DNA from: CAINEC01 sp046303115
Lineage (GTDB): Bacteria > Bacteroidota > Bacteroidia > AKYH767-A > OLB10
DNA: 48,594 nt
NCBI GenBank assembly: GCA_046303115.1
Contig: JBKCGZ010000008.1
Location: 1-48,594, forward strand
Direction: 5' to 3'
Below the pieces are notes generated by a model. That model searched no databases, was not told the origin of the DNA, and saw only the letters and a list, made by a program, of their open reading frames with translations. A program made the translations under genes and the position numbers. Below are positions 16,035 to 24,761 of the stretch, one piece after another. The stretch's first letter is position 1. Every line of letters starts with the position of its first letter.

Positions 16035-17399
16035 ATGAACGTTTATTCATTACTTGATATTTTATTTGTTCCGGTGTACCTATTTATTATTCTTTTTGCG
16101 GCAAGGATCTATCAGGCAAAGAAAATCATTGAGCATCCTGAATACAGGTATTTATTTCCAGGCTTGATAGCAAAAATAATAGGTGGTGTAGGACTTGCAT
16201 TGGTGTACACTATTTATTATCCTGGAGGGGATACGTTACAGTATTATTGGGACAGTCTAGCATTTCAAAAATTGATATTTGTTGACTTCAAATCTTTTTG
16301 GCATGTATTGACTAGTAAGGCTGATATAAGTAACTACTATTATTTTAATGACGAAACAGGATTCCCTGCTTATTGTAGAGATCCCAAAGCTTGGTTTGTT
16401 GTTAAAATCTCCTTGTTTATTGTTGGATTAAGTATGCAGAGTTATTTGATTACAACAATTTTATGTTCTGCATTTTCATTTATTGGTATATGGAAATTAT
16501 TCAGGGTATTTGCGCAGGAGTTCCCTGAAATTCAAAAGCAAATGGCAATTTCTTTTTTATTTATTCCATCTGTTTTTTTCTGGGGCTCAGGATTGCTTAA
16601 AGACACCTTTACACTAGCTGCATTGGGTTTTTTTGTTAGTGGTACATACAATACATTTATTTCAAATAAGTCTGTCATTAGAGGGGCCTTCACAATGCTG
16701 TTTGCGGGATTTGTTATAATATCTATCAAGCCATACATTCTTGTTGGATTAGTGCCATCACTTATTTTATGGATGATCTTCAAGTTTATTAAAAAAATTG
16801 AAATAGCCACATTAAGATCCATTTCATTCCCATTAATGTTAATAGCTGGAATTATTTTTGGTTATGCTTTTTTGCAAATTATGGGCGACTCATTACAAGA
16901 GTATAAACTTGATTCTTTTCTAGATAAGGCTGCGGTAAATCAAAAAGATTTAAAAAGTGATTATCATAGAGGAAATTCATTTGATATTGGTGAGTTTGAT
17001 CCCTCTATTCAAGGGATATCAAGTAAGTTTTTTATTGCTACATTTTCGGCTATTTATCGCCCGATGATTTTTGAAGTAAATAATACCGTAATGTTTCTTG
17101 CATCTATTGAAAACTTACTCATTTTATTTCTGACTTTTCGAGTTTTATGGCACATCCGGTTTTTTAGATTTTTTAGGTATATTAAATCACATCACTTATT
17201 GGTTTTTTCATTTTCTTTCGCCATTTTATTTGCTTTTTTCATCGGACTTTCAACAAGTAATTTTGGAGCATTAGTTCGATATAAAATACCGTGTATCCCT
17301 TTTTACATTGCATCGCTTTATATTATCAGACATTTACATGCGAAATATCTTGACGAGCAAAACGCGATGAAGGTTCAATTATATGAAGGAGGAGTTTAG
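16035..17399 (+). CDS. Polytopic membrane protein, possible O-antigen/EPS polymerase (Wzy-like)
   Basis: A 454-residue protein with about ten hydrophobic segments and no domain I can name with certainty. After the second span it has YYPGGDTLQYYWDS, an Asp-containing loop similar in style to the GxDxxxY loop of EpsG/Wzy-type polymerases and to the acidic loop of GT-C enzymes. A large middle loop (about residues 280-330) separates the last spans. Size, topology and position in a polysaccharide locus that encodes a flippase but no other candidate polymerase favour a Wzy role; this is inference. It has its own promoter and stands as a single gene. Its end overlaps the convergent asnB-like gene by four bases. 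Confidence 0.6.
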   Translation: MNVYSLLDILFVPVYLFIILFAARIYQAKKIIEHPEYRYLFPGLIAKIIGGVGLALVYTIYYPGGDTLQYYWDSLAFQKLIFVDFKSFWHVLTSKADISNYYYFNDETGFPAYCRDPKAWFVVKISLFIVGLSMQSYLITTILCSAFSFIGIWKLFRVFAQEFPEIQKQMAISFLFIPSVFFWGSGLLKDTFTLAALGFFVSGTYNTFISNKSVIRGAFTMLFAGFVIISIKPYILVGLVPSLILWMIFKFIKKIEIATLRSISFPLMLIAGIIFGYAFLQIMGDSLQEYKLDSFLDKAAVNQKDLKSDYHRGNSFDIGEFDPSIQGISSKFFIATFSAIYRPMIFEVNNTVMFLASIENLLILFLTFRVLWHIRFFRFFRYIKSHHLLVFSFSFAILFAFFIGLSTSNFGALVRYKIPCIPFYIASLYIIRHLHAKYLDEQNAMKVQLYEGGV

Positions 17400-19318
17400 G
17401 ATAAATAAATACGATTATCCTTAAACCATTTATGCAAAACAACTAATAGCCAAATTCTTGAGTATAGATAATCCTTCCCCTCATAAAACTGCTTAATTAG
17501 TTTTTTTACTTCTTCGAAATTAATAATGCCTACTTCTTCTATGGTTTTTTGATCTAAATAATCTTGAAGCAGATAATTTAACTCTCCTTTAAGCCAATTA
17601 TTTAAAGGTATAGCAAAGCCCTGTTTCGGCCTATCGAATAATTTTTCTGGAACGTATTTAAATAAAATATTCTTCAGTATATATTTTGAAATGCCATTTT
17701 GATATTTTAATTCAGGAGAAAGATTAATTGCAAATTCAACAACACGATGATCTAAATAAGGCACTCTCGTTTCTAGGGAATATTGCATGCTTGATCCGTC
17801 AACTTTTGCTAAAAGATCATATGGTAAGTAATATTGAATATCAAACAATGCCTGTTGTTCCATGCTTGTCAATTTTCGTTCTTTTACTGATGGCATTCCT
17901 TTGCCTTGTTGCTCAGTTAATATCCAGTCAGCATCTTGATTTTCAAATTCGGATAGAAACCCCATCTTAGTAAATGGTTGTTTTGCCAACCTTTTAATTT
18001 CTCTATTTGTAAAGAAATATTGTTCTTGTGAAAAAATATGGCTTCTTAAGTTTTCAGAAGATTCTATATCTAGAAGTTTTCCAATTCGCTGATATCTCGA
18101 ACTCATTTTATCAAATGAATATTTCAACGGTTTTCTTAATAAATTAAATATTGGGTTGTTTAATCTTCTAGCCCATTGATAAGATCCATAACCAAAAAAT
18201 AGTTCATCCCCACCTTCGCCTGATAATGTTACGGTAACATATTGTTTAGCTAATTTAGAAACCAGCATAGTAGGTATGAATGATGAATCTGCATTTGGCT
18301 CATCATAGGTTTCAAAGATATTATCAAAAAGATTTATAGCATCTTTATAGGAAACAATAAATTCATGATGGTTAGTACCTAAATAATTTGCTACTGCTTT
18401 CGCGTATTCTGACTCATTATGACTATTTTCTTCAAATCCAATGGAAAATGTATTTACCTTAACTCCTGATAACTGAACTGCCTGCGCTGATACTAAACTC
18501 GAATCAATCCCACCGCTTAGGAAAACACCAAAAGGTACATCACTTTTTAATTGGTATTGGACTGAACTCATTAATAAATCGCTCAACTTAACTAAAGCTT
18601 CTTCTTTATCAGTGATTATATCGTTAGTTAATTTTTGTTTAACATTCCAATATTTTGTAATAGCAATACCTTCACTATTTATTTTTAAATATGATCCAGG
18701 CACTAGCTTTTTGATATTTTTAAAAATACTATTCGGAGCAGGAATAAATCCAAGGTGTAGAAAATCAGCAATTGAATTATAATTAATCTCTTTATTGATT
18801 CCATCTAATTGTAAAATTGATTTCATCTCCGAAGCGAAGGCAAGGTTTTTTCCATCCCAATAATATAGCAATGGTTTTATTCCTAATCTGTCACGTATTA
18901 AATAAAGTTCTTTTTTGAGTTTATCATAAATAGCAATAGCAAACATTCCGTTTAATTGCTGAATACAATCAATTCCAAAAGTGGAAAATGCTTCTAAAAT
19001 CACCTCCGTATCACTCGAGGTTTTGAACATGATTTTATTCTCGTCATTATTTTCTTTTAGTGAAGCACCAATCTCTCGGTAGTTATAAACTTCGCCATTA
19101 TAGGCAATCACAAAACGATCATTAGCGGAGTGCATTGGCTGGTTAGATCTTTCCTGCAAATCAATAATCGAAAGACGTCTATGACCTAGTCCGCAAATTC
19201 CATCATTAAAAAAACCTTCTGCATCAGGACCTCTATGCGCTATGCGATTAGTCATTTTAACCAAGTCATCCTGGTTAAAACGATATTCAAATGAAAAGAA
19301 TCCTGCTATGCCACACAT
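17396..19318 (-). CDS. asnB: Asparagine synthetase (glutamine-hydrolysing) family protein 1
   Basis: A 640-residue two-domain amidotransferase. The N-terminus begins MCGIAGFF with catalytic Cys2, then RIAHRGPD and AYNGEVYNY (class II glutaminase, about 1-200). The synthetase domain has the ATP-pyrophosphatase loop SGGIDSS at 268-274 and SGEGGDELFFGYG further on. Family members make asparagine from aspartate; those in polysaccharide loci are thought to amidate sugar carboxylates or related groups. Being last in the GT2-GT39-asnB minus operon (5 bases after GT39) favours glycan modification, but a housekeeping role cannot be excluded. It overlaps the convergent upstream-strand gene by four bases. 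A second homologue lies at 24762. Confidence 0.9.
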   Translation of the reverse strand: MCGIAGFFSFEYRFNQDDLVKMTNRIAHRGPDAEGFFNDGICGLGHRRLSIIDLQERSNQPMHSANDRFVIAYNGEVYNYREIGASLKENNDENKIMFKTSSDTEVILEAFSTFGIDCIQQLNGMFAIAIYDKLKKELYLIRDRLGIKPLLYYWDGKNLAFASEMKSILQLDGINKEINYNSIADFLHLGFIPAPNSIFKNIKKLVPGSYLKINSEGIAITKYWNVKQKLTNDIITDKEEALVKLSDLLMSSVQYQLKSDVPFGVFLSGGIDSSLVSAQAVQLSGVKVNTFSIGFEENSHNESEYAKAVANYLGTNHHEFIVSYKDAINLFDNIFETYDEPNADSSFIPTMLVSKLAKQYVTVTLSGEGGDELFFGYGSYQWARRLNNPIFNLLRKPLKYSFDKMSSRYQRIGKLLDIESSENLRSHIFSQEQYFFTNREIKRLAKQPFTKMGFLSEFENQDADWILTEQQGKGMPSVKERKLTSMEQQALFDIQYYLPYDLLAKVDGSSMQYSLETRVPYLDHRVVEFAINLSPELKYQNGISKYILKNILFKYVPEKLFDRPKQGFAIPLNNWLKGELNYLLQDYLDQKTIEEVGIINFEEVKKLIKQFYEGKDYLYSRIWLLVVLHKWFKDNRIYLS

Positions 19319-19323
19319 GCTTT

Positions 19324-20754
19324 TTAGTTTTTAAAATTTATTTTCAATCTCATTTTTTCCAATAAAAAAACAATTGAAATGCTCGCAGGTATTAATAGTA
19401 AAACATCATTCATTAGAAAATATCTGATTTCCATATTTCGATAGCCAAAGCAAATTACTAAATACCATAAAGTGAAATAAATCAAAATCATCATTAAAAA
19501 ATCTTGATTTATTAGTTTCATTTTTCTGTTTAACCATATTCCAATCAGACCTAAAAAAATAAATAATGTTCGGTAGGTGAACAGGACTGTTGAGACTAAT
19601 TTTACTAAAAAGCTTTTCTCTCCATAAAGGCTAAATTTAAATAGCGCCTTTTTTAAATTAGATAGTGGAACAGTAATGTAAAAATGAAATTTATTTTCTT
19701 TTATTTGTTCTTGTCGTAAACGATTAAAAGTTGCAGCTATTTCTTTTGTACAATCGTTATCTTCTAAAATAGGCTTGTCGATTTTGCCTGCTGAAGCTTT
19801 GAAATGACTAAATCCTCTTCCACAAGTGTTACATAGAACAGCCATGCGAGCTAATGTTGCAGAGTCTTCAGGATGTAAGTAAGAAGCTTTTGGCCATTCT
19901 ACCTTTTGACCATTAATGATTTGTTCGAATTGAGGATTGTGATCCGTTTTAACTGACCATATGTAAAACATGTAAGCGATAAAATCAGCAGAGAAATGTT
20001 TGTCGTTTTGTAACTCTTCGGCAGGAATAAACTTTCCATAGCATAAGTTTCTTATTGGCCATGATCCGTATGTAAGTCCGAAGGCAATAAAGAAAAACAA
20101 GGCTGGCGTTACGAAAAGTTTTATAAAAGATTTATTCTTGATTATAAGATAAATTGCAATTCCTGGTGCTGCAAATATTATTTGAACTCGTAATAAAACA
20201 GCAAAGCCTAAAGCAATACCACTAAAAAGATAATCTCTTTTTTGAGGTTCTTTGGTAATAAAGTAAACAGATAAAAGCAGAAAAAATACGCTCGGTGATT
20301 CAGCATATAAATAAGGTGACCATACTATTGAAAAGGGATATATGCAATATAGTAGTGATCCTAATAAAGCAATTTTATCATTTCCATTGGCATTCTTTAT
20401 TATTCCGTAGATTAATAAAATAGAAATAGTGTCTAATAGCACTTGAAAGATCTGTGCTAATAAATACATCAATTTTAAATTGAATCCGCTTAAGAAATAA
20501 AATGGAAGAAGGAAAAATGAATATCCTGGTGGTCGGAAGAATTTGCCATCATCATAATTCGTGTCCGCAGTATATGTTCCCGTATGAACAAGATTTTGCA
20601 TTGATAAAACCCATGCATGTGTGTCGCCACCCTTAGCAGCATATTCTGGTGTTCCATAATAAATTGGAGCACCCCAAATCATAAATGCTAATCGAAGTAT
20701 TAGTCCTAATATGATAATATTTCGAATGCTAATTAATTTTTCAAATCTGTTCAT
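19324..20754 (-). CDS. Glycosyltransferase family 39-like membrane protein (GT-C)
   Basis: A 476-residue polytopic protein. After the first span (about residues 12-30) the periplasmic loop carries KGGDTHAW, with the acidic residue expected of GT-C enzymes, then FFRPPGYSFFLLPFYF, close to the PMT/ArnT-type RxPGYP pattern. About ten or more hydrophobic helices follow, with a long soluble loop near residues 240-360 containing CNTCGRGF. GT39/ArnT-like enzymes transfer sugars from polyprenyl-phosphate donors outside the cytoplasmic membrane. The gene directly upstream encodes a DPM/GtrB-like GT2 that would make such a donor (18-base gap), so the two probably form a functional pair. The sugar and the acceptor are unknown. 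Confidence 0.8.
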   Translation of the reverse strand: MNRFEKLISIRNIIILGLILRLAFMIWGAPIYYGTPEYAAKGGDTHAWVLSMQNLVHTGTYTADTNYDDGKFFRPPGYSFFLLPFYFLSGFNLKLMYLLAQIFQVLLDTISILLIYGIIKNANGNDKIALLGSLLYCIYPFSIVWSPYLYAESPSVFFLLLSVYFITKEPQKRDYLFSGIALGFAVLLRVQIIFAAPGIAIYLIIKNKSFIKLFVTPALFFFIAFGLTYGSWPIRNLCYGKFIPAEELQNDKHFSADFIAYMFYIWSVKTDHNPQFEQIINGQKVEWPKASYLHPEDSATLARMAVLCNTCGRGFSHFKASAGKIDKPILEDNDCTKEIAATFNRLRQEQIKENKFHFYITVPLSNLKKALFKFSLYGEKSFLVKLVSTVLFTYRTLFIFLGLIGIWLNRKMKLINQDFLMMILIYFTLWYLVICFGYRNMEIRYFLMNDVLLLIPASISIVFLLEKMRLKINFKN

Positions 20755-20772
20755 TACGTATAGGGTACAACG

Positions 20773-21738
20773 TTATACACTTTCACTAATTTCTTTATTC
20801 TCGATTTTTTCTTTTACAATGAATAGTGGTCTGTTTTTTACCTGGAAGAAAATTCGAAGTACATATTCGCCAATGATGCCGATAGAAATTAATTGAACAC
20901 CGCTAAATAAAATGATTGCCATTAATATTGCAGTGAAACCTACAGGCACAACTTGATCAGTAAATAGTTTTTTGTATAGGACGTCTCCTAAATAAATCAA
21001 GGAAACGATGATTGTAAACAAACCTAGTTTTGTAATTAAACGAATTGGGAATTCGGAGAAATTGAAAATGCCATTGAAGGCTAAACCCATTAATTGTTTC
21101 CAGCCATAATTCGATTGACCTTCTTTCCTTTCGTCTCTTGAATATTCGAATCCGATTTGTTTGAAGCCAACCCATGAACGCATGCCTCTTAAATAACGAC
21201 TTTGTTCAGGCATCGAGTTTAATTTATCAACTACTCTTCTGCTCATTAATCCAAAGTCCCCACTGTCGATAGGTATATTGAAATTACTAACTGATTTTTG
21301 AAGACGATAATAAGCCCAGTAAGCTAGTTTCTTTAACGGACCTTCTTTTCTGTTTTTACGAATGGCATAAACTACATCATTACCATTTTTATACAGATTA
21401 AAAAACTCGTTGATTAATTCTGGTGGATCTTGTAAGTCGCCATCTAACACCATAATTGCTTCAGTCCCTTTTGCATGTGCCAACCCTGCTGATAATGCTA
21501 GTTGATGTCCGTGATTTCTCGAAAGAAATAGTCCAGTGTAACGCGCATCCGCCAAGCATTTGACTTTCATTAATTCAGCAGTATTATCGCGACTTCCATC
21601 ATCAATTAAAACTACTTCTGTAGGATATTGAAAGCTATTTAATACTGCATCTAAACGATTAATAAGGCGGTCAAATACCTGCTCTTCGTTGTAAAGAGGT
21701 ATTACTATAGAAACAAGCGGATTTTGTGAATTTGTCAT
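20773..21738 (-). CDS. Polyprenyl-phosphate glycosyltransferase (GT2, DPM1/GtrB-like)
   Basis: A 321-residue enzyme. The GT2 catalytic domain spans about 1-230, with VSIVIPLYNEE, VLIDDGSRDNT and the DGDLQDPPE motif holding the metal-binding acidic residues. Two transmembrane helices follow (about 232-252 and 265-290), the arrangement of GtrB, ArnC and dolichol-phosphate-mannose synthase-like enzymes. It should transfer a sugar from a nucleotide donor to undecaprenyl phosphate at the inner membrane. First gene of the minus operon leading to the GT39-like gene and asnB, which supports donor supply to the GT39 protein. It is divergent from the methyltransferase gene at 21841, with about 100 bases between. 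Confidence 0.9.
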   Translation of the reverse strand: MTNSQNPLVSIVIPLYNEEQVFDRLINRLDAVLNSFQYPTEVVLIDDGSRDNTAELMKVKCLADARYTGLFLSRNHGHQLALSAGLAHAKGTEAIMVLDGDLQDPPELINEFFNLYKNGNDVVYAIRKNRKEGPLKKLAYWAYYRLQKSVSNFNIPIDSGDFGLMSRRVVDKLNSMPEQSRYLRGMRSWVGFKQIGFEYSRDERKEGQSNYGWKQLMGLAFNGIFNFSEFPIRLITKLGLFTIIVSLIYLGDVLYKKLFTDQVVPVGFTAILMAIILFSGVQLISIGIIGEYVLRIFFQVKNRPLFIVKEKIENKEISESV

Positions 21739-21840
21739 TCTTGAAATGTCATTTCAAACATACAAAATTATTTAATTACTTAATTTGCCTCAGGATTTCA
21801 TTATTTTGATAAAAAGAATCATCTTTGGGACTGGCTGAGT

Positions 21841-22782
21841 ATGCAATCTAAAAAGGATAAAATCGAATCAATCTATCGTTTTTGTAAAGCAAATTGTTCT
21901 GAATTAGAACGATGGCCATCCTATTTCCATAGACGAGCATTAGAAATGCTGAGTTATGTAGAATTGATGCCTGAAACCAAAGACCTGCGCATTCTTGAGT
22001 TAGGATGCGGTATTGGTTATCAGAGTGCTATGCTCGCAAAAATCAGTAAGTCGGTGGTGGCTACTGATTTGCCAAATGAGAGTGTAGTTGATCATGCCCC
22101 TGGAATGGCTGTAGCTGCTGAACTCCTCAAACATCTTGAAATCGATAATGTAAAGTTGGTGCCATGCTCTGCTGAAGAATTACCATTTGAGGATTCATCA
22201 ATGGAGATGGTGTTTTCTAGTCATGTTTTAGAGCACATTCCAAATCAGCAAAAAGCACTTGAGGAAATTTATAGAGTACTTAAACCTGGGGGATATCATG
22301 TTTGCATTGTGCCTGTACGCTTTGAAAAACTATATGCGTTTATTTCATTTTATTCTTACTTGTTTAAAGCGTCTTTGAATCGTATTACTAAATTATTCGC
22401 AAAGAATCCTGTTGTACTCAATAATGATGCAACAATTTCTATTAATAAAGAAAGTTCTCCTTCAATTTTAAGGTCTTTCCCATTTCCACCGCCTCACGGA
22501 TATTCGAATCATTTTTTAAATGAATGGAAAGAGTGGGGGTGTACACGATGGAGAAATAAGGTTTTAATGCGAGGTAAGTTTAATGTTATTCATCAATCGA
22601 CAACGCAGTTAAATCCGTTGTTGCCATTAGTCGGACCTGTATTCCCAATTTTATCAGCTAAAATTCATCAGTCATCTCGAAAGTTAGAACTTCAGATGGG
22701 TAAGTTGCCATTTATTCGAACTTTAGGAATCAATACTGTAATCATCGCTACTTCCAATAAGCCAACTACAAATGCAAAGTAA
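21841..22782 (+). CDS. Class I SAM-dependent methyltransferase
   Basis: A 313-residue methyltransferase. Motif I is LELGCGIGY at 52-60, the acidic residue after the second strand is D76 (VVATDLP), motif III-like SSHVLEHI lies at 126-133, and LKPGG at 147-151 is typical of methyltransferase type 11. The C-terminal 150 residues are extra and not recognised. First gene of the plus-strand polysaccharide operon; its last 11 bases overlap the flippase gene. The probable role is methylation of a glycan residue or of a lipid-linked intermediate, by context only. The -7-like CATCTTTG at 21820-21827 is one base off consensus and has no -33 partner. Confidence 0.85.
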   Translation: MQSKKDKIESIYRFCKANCSELERWPSYFHRRALEMLSYVELMPETKDLRILELGCGIGYQSAMLAKISKSVVATDLPNESVVDHAPGMAVAAELLKHLEIDNVKLVPCSAEELPFEDSSMEMVFSSHVLEHIPNQQKALEEIYRVLKPGGYHVCIVPVRFEKLYAFISFYSYLFKASLNRITKLFAKNPVVLNNDATISINKESSPSILRSFPFPPPHGYSNHFLNEWKEWGCTRWRNKVLMRGKFNVIHQSTTQLNPLLPLVGPVFPILSAKIHQSSRKLELQMGKLPFIRTLGINTVIIATSNKPTTNAK

Positions 22783-24235
22783 TCGATCGTTTAAAGTGAT
22801 TGTTGTTGCCATTGGTAATGGAATTAATATTCTAATCAATTTCTTGACACTGCCATACCTTGTTCGTTCATTATCCTTTGATGATTATGGAACCTATGGT
22901 CAGGTATTGATGATTGTAACTATCCTACAAGGATTTTTTACTTTCAATTTAAATCAAATTGCTAATATTTATTTTGCTAACGACGAGCATAATCCTAAAG
23001 TGGTGTTTTCTACCATCGCGAAATTTTCACTAGGAATGTCGTTAGTAAGTTGCATTGTTATGTTTGCAAGTATTCCTGTTGTGGGTTCTGCATTCGATAA
23101 TGACTTGCTCTTTAAGTTACTCTCTTTTTCTGTTTTGAATTTATTTGCGCAAGTGATTGCTCCAATCTTAATTTCTGTATTGATATTTTTCAATCGCGTG
23201 CAAAATACAGTAGCTATTTTAGTATCAACAAATATTCTAAAGGTAGCATCGATGTTTTATTCGATTCACTTTATGCATTCATTGGAAGCATTGATGATAG
23301 GATTAAGCATTGTAAGTCTAATACAGTTAATTGCCTTTTTAACGCAAGTACCAAAAGAGGTTTTAAGTTTTAGTTATTTCGACAAGAGTTTAGCAAAGAA
23401 TATGTTCGTTATGGCTTCGCCGTTAGCCATTTCTTCCCTCATTGAAAAATCCCTTATTTACTTAGATGGTGTGATGGTTTCGGCTATGCTTACTACTACT
23501 GCTTATGCATTCTATCGGGCAGGAGCTGTGGAAGTGCCGTTTGTTGCAGGTCTTTATGGTTCTGTTACGGCTATTGTGATGCCTGAAATTGCCAAATTGT
23601 TTAGCGATAATAATCTAAAAGAAATTATACGGTTAAAACGAATTGCTATCTCAGGAACCATATTTTTTGTTTACCCTGTTCTGATATTTTTATTCTTTTT
23701 TGCAGAGCCATTAGTGTCTGCCTATTTGTCTAAAAGTTACTCTGCAAGTATTGTGATCTTTATGATATTTAATTTATCGTTGTTGATTCGAGTAAATGAT
23801 TATCAAGATATCATCATTATTAGTAAAAACAGTAAGTTTATTTTTAGATCTGTATTGTTTGTCTCGGTCTTGAACCTTATTTTAAATTACGCGCTGATAA
23901 CCTATTTTGGAATCAATGGAGCTGCATCTGCCTTTATCATTAGTTTAAGTTCATTTGCATTGCTTCTACTTTGGAAATCAATAAAAATTCTGGATTGTAG
24001 TTTTTATGATTTGTTTGATGTTTTATTGATTGGAAAGGTTGTAGGACTAGCAGCATTTTTAGCGACAATTATTTATTCGGTTAACCTGCTATACTTTAAT
24101 TCTGTTTGGTTTATCATTTTTTCAGCGCCGATTTATTTTCTTTTTATACTTTTAGGTGGTTTTAAATTCAATTTAATTCCTGATTCATTGGCTAATTTCT
24201 TAAAGAATAAATTTAAAGTGTTAAATAGAATTTGA
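22772..24235 (+). CDS. Polysaccharide flippase (Wzx / oligosaccharide translocase family)
   Basis: A 487-residue protein with about 12-14 hydrophobic segments spread along its whole length. It starts with a short positive stretch followed by VIVVAIGNGINILINFLTLPYLV, the usual opening of RfbX/Wzx translocases of the MOP superfamily. These proteins flip undecaprenyl-diphosphate-linked repeat units across the inner membrane. The ATG at 22772 lies inside the end of the methyltransferase gene (11-base overlap), implying coupled translation. The acyltransferase gene follows after 1 base. This is the only flippase in the window. Confidence 0.88.
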   Translation: MQSNRSFKVIVVAIGNGINILINFLTLPYLVRSLSFDDYGTYGQVLMIVTILQGFFTFNLNQIANIYFANDEHNPKVVFSTIAKFSLGMSLVSCIVMFASIPVVGSAFDNDLLFKLLSFSVLNLFAQVIAPILISVLIFFNRVQNTVAILVSTNILKVASMFYSIHFMHSLEALMIGLSIVSLIQLIAFLTQVPKEVLSFSYFDKSLAKNMFVMASPLAISSLIEKSLIYLDGVMVSAMLTTTAYAFYRAGAVEVPFVAGLYGSVTAIVMPEIAKLFSDNNLKEIIRLKRIAISGTIFFVYPVLIFLFFFAEPLVSAYLSKSYSASIVIFMIFNLSLLIRVNDYQDIIIISKNSKFIFRSVLFVSVLNLILNYALITYFGINGAASAFIISLSSFALLLLWKSIKILDCSFYDLFDVLLIGKVVGLAAFLATIIYSVNLLYFNSVWFIIFSAPIYFLFILLGGFKFNLIPDSLANFLKNKFKVLNRI

Positions 24236-24236
24236 T

Positions 24237-24755
24237 ATGGGTATTATGCGCCGTTTATATCGTTTATTTGGTAAGTCCTATTACACTACTTTTAGTTTAG
24301 GTTATTTACTTCTTTGTTGGATAATCCAACGCGTATTTCGTGTGAATGCAGATATCCCTTTTTTAGTTAATTACACAAACAAAATTTCTGGATGGAAAAA
24401 TATTCGGTTCGAAGATGATTCAGTTGCTATGAACCTTTTGGCAAGTGGTGGTGCTTATATAGCAGCTTTTGAGAATACTACTATCGCAGTTGGTAGTGGG
24501 ACTATATGGGCCTATAATATTTGTCTTCAAACCGCTAATCATGTTCCTGGAAATTTAAAGGAATATACTACGGGTTCTATTAAAATAGGGAAGAATTGTT
24601 GGTTAGGTAATGGTGTGATAATAACGGCTGGTGTTGAATTAGGTGATAATGTGGTAGTAGGTGCTAATGCAGTTGTTACTAAATCGTTCCCCTCTAATGT
24701 TATTATTGCTGGAGTGCCAGCGCAAGTGATTAAGCAAATCGAAAAAGCTGATTGA
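24237..24755 (+). CDS. Hexapeptide-repeat acyltransferase (LbH fold)
   Basis: A 172-residue acyltransferase. The C-terminal half has the isoleucine-patch hexapeptide pattern (IKIGKNCWLGNGVIITAGV, then LGDNVVVGANAVV) and the family ending VIIAGVPAQVIKQI. The probable catalytic histidine is in LQTANH near residue 98. The N-terminal 60 residues are shorter and less typical, with a hydrophobic stretch near residue 20. Enzymes of this type O- or N-acetylate sugars using acetyl-CoA; in this operon it probably decorates the repeat unit. It is tightly spaced between the flippase and the second asnB-like gene. Confidence 0.87.
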   Translation: MGIMRRLYRLFGKSYYTTFSLGYLLLCWIIQRVFRVNADIPFLVNYTNKISGWKNIRFEDDSVAMNLLASGGAYIAAFENTTIAVGSGTIWAYNICLQTANHVPGNLKEYTTGSIKIGKNCWLGNGVIITAGVELGDNVVVGANAVVTKSFPSNVIIAGVPAQVIKQIEKAD

Positions 24756-24761
24756 TTTATT

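Noticed and set aside
21755..21770. TATGTTTG and TAATTTTG on the minus strand as promoters of the GT2 gene at 21738
   Set aside because: Two overlapping -7-like matches without any -33 partner; not strong enough to list.
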